A stretch of 64,000 bases of DNA from NCBI GenBank assembly GCA_025084515.1, contig JAJAGP010000762.1:62001-126000 (forward strand), in the 5' to 3' direction. The notes below the pieces were generated by a model, which saw only the letters and a list, made by a program, of their open reading frames with translations, ran no database searches and was not told the origin of the DNA. Both the position numbers and the translations under genes were made by a program. Below are positions 55,886-64,000 of the stretch, in pieces. The stretch is from Ancistrus triradiatus (lineage: Eukaryota; Chordata; Actinopteri; Siluriformes; Loricariidae). Position 1 is the stretch's first letter; each line of letters starts with the position of its first letter.

Positions 55886-56087
55886 AATAAATCTACATCC
55901 TAATATACTGAAGTGTAAATGAATATCTTTGTTTCTGTATTTATTTAATGTGGTTTGTTTTTATATTTAACTCTTGGTTAAAGTGGCATCACTTCACATA
56001 ACAGTATGTATGTATTTCTGGAAGCTTAATGAACACGTTTTTATTTTGTTAATTTTATTTTATTTTATTTTATTTTTTTAATGACAG

Positions 56088-56544
56088 ACCCTGTACGAAA
56101 AAGGGAAACTTAAGGATGCTGGAGCAGAACAATGGATTTCTCCTTCTCTTTCATGCAAGGGATCATGGGAAACACAATCCAGCAACCGCCTCAGCTCATT
56201 GACTCGGCCAACATCAGACAGGACGACGTGTACGATGCCATCAGCGACCCCGGGGATGAGGGCCCGTCCGCCTACGATTCGCCCCTTGATCCGGGGTTCT
56301 CCTACCCTCCTGATGACCTCGGGGTCGTCACTAACGGTTACCAGGCGGGACTCGGTTCCTACGAGCAGCAGGCTAAGTTCGCTCTGTACTCACAGTTCCC
56401 TAACGGCTCAGCTAACGGCTACAGCGCCATCCGCGGTTACCATACCGACCACGGCCTGGTGTTAGGGGAGGGGACGGTGCTGAGGTCCCCCGTCGTTCAG
56501 GAGAAACCTTCCTCTCATGTCTCGTCTCCTCCTCTTCCTTCTTC

Positions 56545-56578
<34 letters not shown>

Positions 56579-58353
56579 CCTAACCCTCAGCTCCTACCGC
56601 ACCCTCCGGCCTCTTCATCCTCCCATCACTTAGCTCCCGTGTACCCTCCTCCACCACCCCTCGTCCTCCCCTCGTCCCCTCCTCCTCTTCCTTCCTCCGT
56701 TCAGGACCCCACCGAGCCCAACGTGGTCCAGAAGAAAACAAACTCCCCCGAAATCAAGATCAAGATCATAAAGACGTACCAGAATGGGCGGGAGCTGTTC
56801 GAGTCATCGCTCTGTGGAGACCTGCTGCACGAGTTCCAGGAGACCAGCAGGAGGAACGAGCACAAGAAGGAGAAGAGAAAAAAGAAGAGCAGCAGACACG
56901 AACAGGAACTGAAGCCCAGCGAAAGTCAGGCGGTGCTACAGGACCCCCAGGCTGTGCCCTGTCTCAAAATCCCCAAAACTGAACCCAGGGAGTACAAGGT
57001 GAGAGGACAGGTCCACTCAGAATCCAACTCACTTACCCAGTTCCGACTGGACCCAGAGCTCGGGGGAGGCTTTAAGGAACTACGGGAGAATTCCTGCATC
57101 TGCTGCGGGTTCATTAAAACACGCTAATGTTTACCAGAGTAGCTACAGGGGTGCTTAAAAGTTTGTGAACCCTTTTGAATTTTTCTAATTCTGCAATAAT
57201 CTGAGCTAAGTCATCAAGTCCTAAAGTTAAAGAGAATCCAGTTAAACAGGAAAATACTATACAAGTCAATTATTTATTAAGGACATTATACAATATTCCA
57301 TATCTGTGAGTGGTAAAAGTATGTGAACCTCTAAAAGTTAGGAGTTCCGATCAATGGGATGATCAGTGTTTAAAGAACAGGGATCTTTAAATAAAATAAA
57401 GTCTGATCTTTATAACACAGGTTTGTGGATGTGGATCATGGTACGAACAAAAGAGAAAAGGTTACAAAGCCATCTCTAACGAGTTTGGACTCCACCAATC
57501 CACAGTCAGACTGACTGGGTACAAATGGAGGAAATTCAGACCAGGAGTGGTCAACTAACAAAGATCATCCAAGAGTAAGGTGTGTAAGAGTCCACGATCA
57601 CAGAGGAACCCAGGGTAACTTCTAAGCAACTAAAGGTCTCTCTCACATTAACTAATCATCAGGAGAAGGAGAAAGCCACTGCTCTATAAAAACACTGGAA
57701 GGAAAACTCTGCATCTGTGAAACATGGTGGTGGTAGGGTTAGGGTTTGCTGTTTTGCTCACCAAAATAGATGAATCAATGAATTCTGAATTATAGCAGCA
57801 AATTCTAAAGGAATATATCAGGACATCTGAATCTCAAGAGAACGTGGGTCATGCAGCGAGTTAACCACCCTAAGCACACAAAGAACCAGTAAAGAAGAGC
57901 AAAGTTAACGTTGTGGAATGACCCAAGTCAAAGTCTGGACCTTAATTCAGTAGAAATGTTGTGGAAGGATCTGAAGTGAGCAGTTAATGTTCGGAAACCC
58001 AAAAACATCCCAGAGCTGAAGCTCTTCTGTACAGAGGACCGGGATCTAATTCCTCTAAACAGGTACTGCAAACGTTTAAGGGGGCACACCGGGTACTGAA
58101 AGCAAAACTTCACATACTTTAGCACTCACATATTACTAAATAAATGACGAAGTATAATGTTTGGATCTCATGGGTTTAATTGGTTTCCCTTTATCTGCTT
58201 TTAGGACGCATGTTTAGATCTGTTGATGTTTTAGCTCAGATATATACAGAAATAGAGTAACTAAAAGATTCACAAACTTTCAAGCGCTGCTGTATACAGT
58301 ATAGTTTTATAGTATAGAATATAATTTAAAAGTGTAGGGAGAGAGAGAGTGTA

Positions 58354-58384
<31 letters not shown>

Positions 58385-60151
58385 TTGTGCAGGTGGAGAT
58401 GTTTTCACCCCCTCTGTGTGTGGAATATGAGATCGGAGATCTGGTTTGGGCTAAAGTTGGGACGTACCCCTGGTGGCCCTGCATGGTCTCATCAGATCCA
58501 CAGCTGAAGGTCCACACTCGAATCAACACCCGAGGTGCGAACCAAACACACCTCATTCACCCTCACACACACCTCACACTCCATCACCATACTGTTACAG
58601 TTACAGCAGGGCCATACGCTCTACACTCGCACCATGTGAGCGCTGATGGAAACGAACACATTAAGGGAAGTATAAGGTTAAGGGCAAACACAGGCACTGC
58701 CCCAAGCGGACTCAAAACTAGAGATTATGGCCCCGAACGGGATAAAGGAAGGGGAGGAGAAACAGAAAGGAAAACCCCAAACGGTAGCGAGCCGCGTGAT
58801 CCTGTTACGGCTCGCCATTTAAAAAGTATGGCGAACCGTATAAAACAAAATATAAATTGGTTGGGACCCAACTGCAGGTAGCTCCAGTTGGTAGTGATAA
58901 CTGAAATAGAAACTAAATAAAAGAAACTGCACGCCGTAAGCATAAAGTGCAGTTATTCAAAGCAAGCTTACGGCGTGCCTCTGATTGCGCAACAACTTGA
59001 CCGGAGCTTCCGCAAGCGAGTGCAGCTCAAGGAGTGGCGCGGTCACAGGGAATGAAGAGGACGTGGTTTTAAAAAACACGACGTCCTCTTCAAAGGCGAT
59101 CGGGGACAGAATTCATCCGATCGCGGCGGGGGGCGACGGTGTGAGAAAAAGATTGGCGGGACAAAGCTCAGAGCTGCCACTGCAGCTCGGTAAAGTAAAA
59201 AAAAAAATGAATAAACAAAAAAGCTGACCCTACACTATCTCGGGCCCTACCTTACTGAGTTGCCTCCTGGCAACCCCTGTCTGAGGGTCTTAATTCCCCC
59301 AGCCGTACCTTTGTCCCTAAACAAAGAAATATAATGAAGATAAAACAAAAAGAAAGCCATCTGATAGATGCAGGCAGCTACGAGCGCCGGGAGCATCAGG
59401 GGGTCACGTGAGTGACTCGATCACGTGACGCCAGTCGAAGCAGCAGTTGTCGCCACTTACTCGTGCGAAGCCTGCGAAGGGCTGACGCATGCGCGATCGC
59501 GCTGCCGCAACTCATGCCGTCAAGCCGGGACAACTCCTGGCCAAATGCGGCCAAGGAGTGATCCCTAACAGATCCAAAAGAAAGGGGAAAAAATAAAACG
59601 AGATGGGTGAGGTCTCATGAATACACGAAGCAAGGGTGCGACAACTGACAGCAACAAAGCGTGCTCTTAAATAGCACCGCTGACTGGTGTCGCTAATAAA
59701 CAGGCATGATAACCAAACCAATACTGACCTCTAGTGTCAGTTTGGAGGGATCCCTACAGTGCCTGGGGGGGGGGACGTCCTGCCACAATCACCCTCTTAC
59801 ACCCTCACACATTTAATTTATTTTAAAATAATACTTTAAACATTAATAAAAAATAATAGAATAATAACAATAATAATCCTCTTGGTGAAATATAAAAAAT
59901 AAGGTAATCTAAAACATAATTTAAAATGTATGATAAAGATAAAATTGATAAGAACAGTAACTATCATATAAATATATAATAAATAATAAATAAATATATA
60001 ATAAATAAATAAAATAATAACAGTAATAATAGCAAAATTAATAATAATGTCATTAATAATAATAGTAAATAATAAACACTAATATAATAATAAATTATAA
60101 TATGAATAATAATAAAAATATATATACTTGTACTGTTGCATGCTGTTACAT

Positions 60152-60209
<58 letters not shown>

Positions 60210-60438
60210 GGCACCGGGAGTACCACGTGCAGTTTTTCGGCAGTGTTGCAGAGCGAGCATGGATCCATGAGAAGAGGATTGTGGTGTATAAAGGAGCCAG
60301 TCAGTTTGAGGAACTTCAGGCTGAAACGTTACGGAAAACCACCAATCCCACCGAGAGGCAGAAGGTCCGACCCCGACTTACTGACTAAACTTAACATGTA
60401 CTACTAATACTAACTGTGCATTGAAGGTCATTCATCAT

Positions 60439-60487
<49 letters not shown>

Positions 60488-61748
60488 CGTAAAGTACAAT
60501 ATAATAATATATAAATATTTTTAATTTCTTATTTATTCCTTTTTTTTTTTTTTTATCATTAAATACTAATAATTATTAATAATAATAATAATAACAATAA
60601 TAATAATAATGAATATAATAATAATTATTATTATAAGAATAAATAATAAGTGATGAATAATTGAATACAATTCTGGGCTTTTCTTTTTAAACTCTACAGC
60701 TGCTGAAGCCTCAGTCTCAGAAGGAGCGCGCTCAGTGGGAGGTGGGCGTCGGCCATGCAGAGGCGGCCTTATTGATGTCCCGCGAGGAGCGAAATGAAAA
60801 TTACACCTTCATTTATGTTGACAAAGTGCCCGGCGATGAACCCGTCCCCGACCCCCCGGTCACCCCGACCAGGACCAAAAAGAGGCGACTGAGCCGCTCC
60901 AAGAGCCTAAAGAAGGAGGAGCCGACTGTCCAGCCGCGCCGCCAGCAACCCCGCCGGCAATGCAGCGTCACAGACAGTCAGGGAGAGGAGGCGGAGCCTC
61001 AGGAGGAGGAGGAGGAGGAGGAGGAGGAGGTGGAAAGGCAGGCCACGCCCCCTCCTCCGGTGCGGACGCCCTGGAGGACGGCTGCAGCTCGGAAGCTTCT
61101 GCCGCTCTCAGTGACCATGAAGAAGCTGAACGTGGAGATCGTTAAATGTGATTGGCAGCTACCCAAAGTGAAGGTGGAACCAATCAGGGAGGAGGAGCTG
61201 GAGAAGCAGAGAGCTCAGAGTCCAGAGGTGAGAATTGTCCCGTCACCTTTAGATTGATCACCCTGTCCTGTTCTTCTTCTTCTTCTTATTATTATTATTA
61301 TTATTGTTATGATAAGGTATTGATTGGATCAGTGTATTACTGGTATGATCTAACAGTATGACTGCATGCAGTATTGATCGATATTGATCGATTGGGTTCA
61401 GTATAAATAATGCCTAATTACTTAGTGTATTATCAGTGTGATGTGAGTGTGTGTGTTTTGGTGTGTAAGGGTTCGAGTGATAAGGCCGAGGCTGAGACGT
61501 TCTCCAGTGAGGAGGAGAGAACCACATGGAGTGAACCAGAGAGCACAGAACCCAAACACACACACACACCTGAACCCAGTCTAGGTAAACACACACACAC
61601 ACACACACACAAACCCCGGCTTAGGTAAACACACACAGAAACACTCACACACACACACACACACAAACCCCGGCTTAGGTAAACACACACAGAAACACTC
61701 ACACACACACACACACACACAAACCCCGGCTTAGGTAAACACAAACAG

Positions 61749-61786
<38 letters not shown>

Positions 61787-61842
61787 ACACACACACACAA
61801 ACCCCGGCTTAGGTAAACACACACACACACACACACACACAG

Positions 61843-61875
<33 letters not shown>

Positions 61876-62566
61876 AACCCCGGCTTAGGTAAACACACAC
61901 TAAGGGTGCACTCACACTAGGTTGCCTGAACCGGGCCAGAGCACGAATGGGGAGGGGGGACAAACGCGCTCTGGCCCGCACTCACACTAGCCTCACACAG
62001 AAATGCTCCGGCGCGCTTTCGTCATGCTTTCGTCATCACCACGCTCGCTGAAGTGAAGTGCGCTGTGCTGTGTGAGCGCGTATTTGATGACGAAAGCATG
62101 CCGGAGCGCGGTTTGCTCTCACACTGCAAACGTACCGGCCCACCTATTTCAAGCTCGCCCACCTCTTTCAACTCGGCGCGATTGGTAGCACTCACACTAG
62201 ACAAACGAACCGAATTGCCTAGTGTGAGTACACCCTAAGGCTAAGGCTAAAGCAGCACAACGAGATACCAGGTTCGTAGACGGAACCATCTGGTGAAGTC
62301 TGGAAGTGATGTCCAAGGTTTTATGGCGTACTGGTGATGAAAGGTGATCGGAATCAGCTGTGGCAAGAAGGTGGAGTCGAGGCGTGGTGAAACTAGTCCA
62401 GCGGATCTGGGGAAGAAGCAGAGCACACAACACACGCACAGAGTACTCGAAAACAAAAACAAAACATTGCGAGAACCAGAGCGGACCCTGACAACACGTG
62501 ACCAGAAGTATTGGGTTTTAGGACAACAATATGTAACTAGAGTCCTGTTAAAGATACACTGTGTAT

Positions 62567-62618
<52 letters not shown>

Positions 62619-64000
62619 TCGCAGAATCGATGGAGCGTAAGCTGCAGCGGAGGTGTGTGAGGAGTCGCTCTGAATCGGAGAAAACTCTCGATCCGGTTCC
62701 AAAAAAGAAGGTGAAAAAAGAACAGGTACAGAAATATGAATGCATGTGTAATTATATGAAAGATTTAATTACTGTCTTGTTACAGCTCGCTGTGTGTTAT
62801 AGAACTAACGTGTGTGTGTGTGTGTATGTGTGTGTATATGTAAAGTAATCAGCTCTATAGAGTAACCACTATAAACAGTAACCAATCACCAGGCTAATGG
62901 GGCCACACCTGAGCAGAAACTGTAGTGGTTTTAATTAGTTCAGGATAAATCCAGCTGTTCCATGAGGATTCCACTACTAGTAGTGCAGGGTAACACCAAA
63001 AAATCCTCCTGGTTATAGGCCTAAAGGTGCTTTCAAAAGCAAAGAGCTCTGGGATAAAGCTGTGGAAAGAAGCAAATTAGAATAGGGAAACAATAAACCA
63101 GGATCGGGTCGGCATTCCAAACTGGATGGACCGAGCCCAGAGGATCCTGATCAGGGAAGGTACCAAGAGCCCAATGAGAACCGAAGAACTTACAGTCTGT
63201 ATGGCTGAGATTGGGCATGGAGATCCGGGCATGGACCAACAAATTCTCAAACTTTATCCAAAGTGTCAGCTGACAGTGGAGCAACAAAGAAACCGTTCCT
63301 GAAAAAGTGCAAGGCTTAGTTTTCGAAAAGGTTTTATTGTCAGATGAAACCAAGACTGAACTTTTTGGACTGAAAAACCAAACACAGCACCCCACCGAAA
63401 ACACAATACCGACCGTGGAGCATGGTGATGGTAGCATTATGTTATGGGGGTGTTTCCCTGGTCAGGACTGAAGGGAAAATGGATGGTTCAAGTCCATACA
63501 AATTTTGAATAAATCAGGTGACCTGAAATGAGATGAGAGCTGAAAACAAGCAGGAGGTTCAGCTTAGAGCACAACAACGACCATAAAAAAACACTGCCAA
63601 AAAACCCCAAAAAGAACAGTGGCTTAAGTATAGGAAGGTGAAGGTTCTTCAATGCCCACCCAGAGTCTGGACTTAAATCTGACTTGAATTTGAACAATTT
63701 TGTAAGGAAGACCGGAGAAATCTTCTCCAGTCTTGGTGTACAGCGCTGGCAGGGACAGATCCAAACAGATTGATGGCTGGAATTAAAGCTAAAGGGGGCG
63801 CTACAGAGCACTAAATGAGGGCTGATCCCTGTCTTGTTAGTGTGTCATTTTTTAAATAATTTTCAGAACTGTTTCCTTTTTTCTCATTACTGGAGTGTTG
63901 TAAGGTGAAATGTTTAAATAATGTTGGAAAATGATTGTGTTAGTGATTTCTGATTTCAGGTTGTAAGACAAAACAGGGACTATTTAAAAAGGGATATGGA
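56088..64000 (+). CDS. nsd3: nsd3 (H3K36 methyltransferase), 5' part
   Basis: Coding exons in the window are 56132-56998, 58393-58534, 60210-60364, 60700-61227, 61470-61584 and 62625-62725, together 1908 bp (636 codons) with GT-AG ends and consistent phase. The start MDFSFSFMQGIMGNTIQQPP is the same as in mammalian NSD3, which distinguishes it from NSD1 and NSD2. Residues 207-218 (EIKIKIIKTYQN) are the BRD4 ET-domain-binding motif. The first PWWP domain (EIGDLVWAKVGTYPWWPCMV), which binds methylated H3K36, spans the second and third exons. A basic RSRSESEKTLDPVPKKKVKK stretch resembles a nuclear localisation signal. The PHD fingers, second PWWP and SET domain must lie beyond 64000. NSD3 is a nuclear chromatin regulator that dimethylates H3K36. 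It lies head-to-head with letm2, as in human 8p11. Confidence 0.96.
56116..56202 (+). promoter_or_regulatory. Upstream ORF overlapping the nsd3 start
   Basis: ATG at 56116, 16 bases before the nsd3 ATG and in a different frame, opens 28 codons ending TGA at 56200-56202. It lies within the same exon, so it would be in every transcript that uses the 56088 acceptor. It could lower nsd3 translation; this is inference. Confidence 0.55.
56132..56998 (+). CDS. nsd3: nsd3 coding exon 1
   Basis: The acceptor at 56086-56087 (TTTTTTTAATGACAG) gives exon 56088-56998, ending EPREYK before donor GTGAGA. 289 codons, largely disordered. Conserved N-terminus (residues 1-30); LYSQFPNGSANGYSAIRGYH near residue 85; a ten-histidine run at 139-148 (CAT repeats 56546-56575); proline/serine-rich 149-190; ET-binding motif 207-218 followed by GRELFESSLCGDLL; then a Lys-rich segment (KKEKRKKKSSRHEQE). 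The His and Pro runs are not in the mammalian protein as I know it. Confidence 0.95.
57146..58292 (+). mobile_element. Tc1 element (family C), highly decayed
   Basis: TA-flanked; starts CAGGGGTGCTTAAAAGTTTG and ends CACAAACTTTCAAGCGCTGC, TG. Internal words match the family-C copy at 13823 (GAGTTTGGACTCCACCAATC, AACCCAAAAACATCCCAGAG). No frame survives. It lies in the nsd3 intron before the PWWP exon. Confidence 0.85.
58360..58384. repeat. (GT)n at an nsd3 acceptor
   Basis: About 12 GT units a few bases before the acceptor at 58391-58392. Confidence 0.9.
58393..58534 (+). CDS. nsd3: nsd3 coding exon 2 (PWWP start)
   Basis: 142 bp, acceptor GTTTGTGCAG, donor GTGCGA. It reads VEMFSPPLCVEYEIGDLVWA, KVGTYPWWPCMVSSDPQLKV and HTRINTRG, the N-terminal half of the first PWWP domain with the PWWP motif intact. 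Confidence 0.97.
58690..59760. mobile_element. Hairpin-rich insertion, possibly a solo LTR
   Basis: About 1.07 kb, more GC-rich than the surrounding intron, with at least ten separate inverted repeats and no open gene. Perfect or near-perfect arms include 58806-58818/58828-58840, 58929-58941/58966-58978, 59054-59064/59081-59091, 59096-59103/59117-59124, 59171-59177/59182-59188, 59260-59265/59269-59274 and 59403-59411/59421-59429, plus the 12-bp palindrome GCGCGATCGCGC at 59491. Read on minus, it begins TGTAGGGATCC and has CTATTTAAGAGC, so an LTR with a TATA-like box is one explanation. The bounds are approximate. Confidence 0.5.
59761..60150. other. nsd3 intron, AT-rich
   Basis: Mostly AAT, ATAAT and TAATAA low-complexity sequence, with a G run at 59765-59774 just inside the left border. 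Confidence 0.6.
60152..60207. repeat. (GT)n ending in an nsd3 acceptor
   Basis: About 27 GT units that run without interruption into the acceptor TGTGTAG at 60203-60209. Confidence 0.95.
60210..60364 (+). CDS. nsd3: nsd3 coding exon 3 (PWWP end)
   Basis: 155 bp, donor GTCCGA. After the shared Gly codon it reads HREYHVQFFGSVAERAWIHE, KRIVVYKGASQFEELQAETL and RKTTNPTERQK, the second half of the first PWWP domain. The acceptor is formed directly from the GT repeat. Confidence 0.95.
60441..60660. repeat. (AT)n, poly-T and (AAT)n cluster
   Basis: (AT)20 at 60441-60480, a T run at 60539-60554 and AAT repeats to about 60625, filling most of this short nsd3 intron. Confidence 0.9.
60700..61227 (+). 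CDS. nsd3: nsd3 coding exon 4
   Basis: 528 bp, acceptor CTCTACAG, donor GTGAGA. It begins LLKPQSQKERAQWEVGVGHA and continues EEAALLMSREER-like sequence into YTFIYVDKVP, matching NSD3 after the PWWP. Then comes a low-complexity linker with a Glu run (GAG repeats 61004-61030) and VRTPWRTAAARKLLPLSVTM, which matches the conserved KTAAARKSLP segment of mammals. Confidence 0.93.
61470..61584 (+). CDS. nsd3: nsd3 coding exon 5
   Basis: 115 bp, acceptor GTGTGTAAG, donor GTAAAC. It reads GSSDKAEAETFSSEEERTTW and SEPESTEPKHTHTPEPSL. Poorly conserved but phase-consistent on both sides. Its 3' end already contains a CA run (HTHT), and its donor sequence is echoed in the minisatellite that follows. Confidence 0.7.
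61585..61900. repeat. Minisatellite of donor-like units and CA runs
   Basis: Five copies of AAACCCCGGCTTAGGTAAAC, with AGGTAAAC at 61623, 61677, 61733, 61811 and 61887, separated by CA runs of varying length. The unit resembles the real exon end and donor just before it (GAACCCAGTCTAGGTAAACA). Confidence 0.9.
61901..62238. mobile_element. Small TIR element (MITE-like)
   Basis: Bounded by TAAGGGTGCACTCACACTAG and its inverse CTAGTGTGAGTACACCCTAA. It is GC-rich and about 338 bp. Internally GCGCGCTTTCGTCATGCTTT and TGATGACGAAAGCATGCCGG are inverted copies, so much of it can fold on itself. No transposase. Confidence 0.8.
62239..62565. other. nsd3 intron, no recognised feature
   Basis: No coding or repeat signature identified. 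Confidence 0.4.
62566..62614. repeat. (GT)n near an nsd3 acceptor
   Basis: About 23 GT units ending about ten bases before the acceptor GCTCGCAG at 62617-62624. Confidence 0.95.
62625..62725 (+). CDS. nsd3: nsd3 coding exon 6
   Basis: 101 bp, donor GTACAG. It reads SMERKLQRRCVRSRSESEKT and LDPVPKKKVKKEQ, matching the mammalian KKQQRRSIRTRSESEKS block and basic nuclear-localisation-like stretch. This is the last coding exon in the window. Confidence 0.95.
62726..63035. other. nsd3 intron, start
   Basis: TG-rich at 62811-62843. No feature recognised otherwise. Confidence 0.4.
63036..63850 (+). mobile_element. Tc1-like remnant (family E)
   Basis: Words typical of Tc1 transposase genes survive on plus: TTATTGTCAGATGAAACCAA (SDET) at 63338, GTGGAGCATGGTGATGGTAG at 63415, TTATGGGGGTGTTTCCCTGG at 63441 and CCCAGAGTCTGGACTTAAAT at 63659. 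No intact frame and no clear inverted repeats, so the bounds are approximate. Confidence 0.75.
63851..64000. other. nsd3 intron at window edge
   Basis: No feature recognised. nsd3 continues to the right. Confidence 0.4.

Noticed and set aside
58357..58881. Reading the PWWP exon as one 174-codon protein
   Set aside because: Only 58393-58534 is exon; a donor follows in the correct phase and the rest is intron.
58690..59757. Terminal inverted repeat CAGGCACTG as proof of a DNA transposon around the hairpin array
   Set aside because: Only nine bases match, and the adjacent bases and any target duplication do not agree, so borders cannot be fixed from this.
61433..61981. 182-codon minus-strand frame rich in Cys and Val
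   Set aside because: Created by CA repeats and the donor-like minisatellite antisense to an nsd3 exon.

Overview
The window is nuclear DNA from a ray-finned fish. The evidence is intron-rich genes, a fish-type FISNA-NACHT NLR gene, many dead Tc1/mariner copies, L2 and L1 LINE debris, tRNA-derived SINEs, and dense CA/GT and AT microsatellites. The repeats suggest an otophysan (catfish, characin or knifefish lineage), but that is inference. There is one 100-N assembly gap at 7070-7169.

Layout. 1-11.7 kb is gene-poor: a 32-bp minisatellite, SINEs, a long purine-rich tract, Tc1 fragments around the gap, a tandem repeat block and an L2 3' end. About 26.1 to 11.7 kb, minus strand, is an NLRC3-like fish NLR gene: a possible tiny start exon, three short N-terminal repeat exons, a linker exon, a helical exon, one large FISNA-NACHT exon and three LRR exons. 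Its introns hold at least five Tc1/mariner copies and L1 debris. The splice donor of the NACHT exon appears mutated (GA for GT), so the LRRs may not be joined to the NACHT part. 28-33.4 kb is intergenic, with LINE and SINE remains.

33.4-48.4 kb, minus strand, is letm2, a mitochondrial inner-membrane LETM-domain protein. Ten coding exons could be placed to the base; they sum to 1383 bp (460 aa plus stop). Its introns carry two inverted L2 copies, a Tc1 copy and other repeats. About 51-56 kb is the letm2/nsd3 intergenic region: GC-richer first-exon candidates, a microsatellite-loop inverted repeat, a GATC-rich stretch and a minisatellite.

56.1 kb to the right edge, plus strand, is the 5' part of nsd3 (histone H3K36 methyltransferase family). 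Six coding exons (636 codons) cover the N-terminal disordered region, the BRD4-ET-binding motif and the first PWWP domain. The PHD, second PWWP and SET exons lie beyond the window. The head-to-head letm2-nsd3 arrangement is the same as human LETM2-NSD3 on 8p11, which supports both names.

Most noteworthy items: the NLR donor loss, an array of at least ten different stem-loops inside an nsd3 intron (58.7-59.76 kb), amplification of an nsd3 splice-donor-like sequence into a minisatellite, UG and CA repeats that could pair around the last letm2 coding exon, and inverted repeat pairs that enclose exons of both minus-strand genes. No CRISPR array, rRNA gene or functional tRNA gene was seen.
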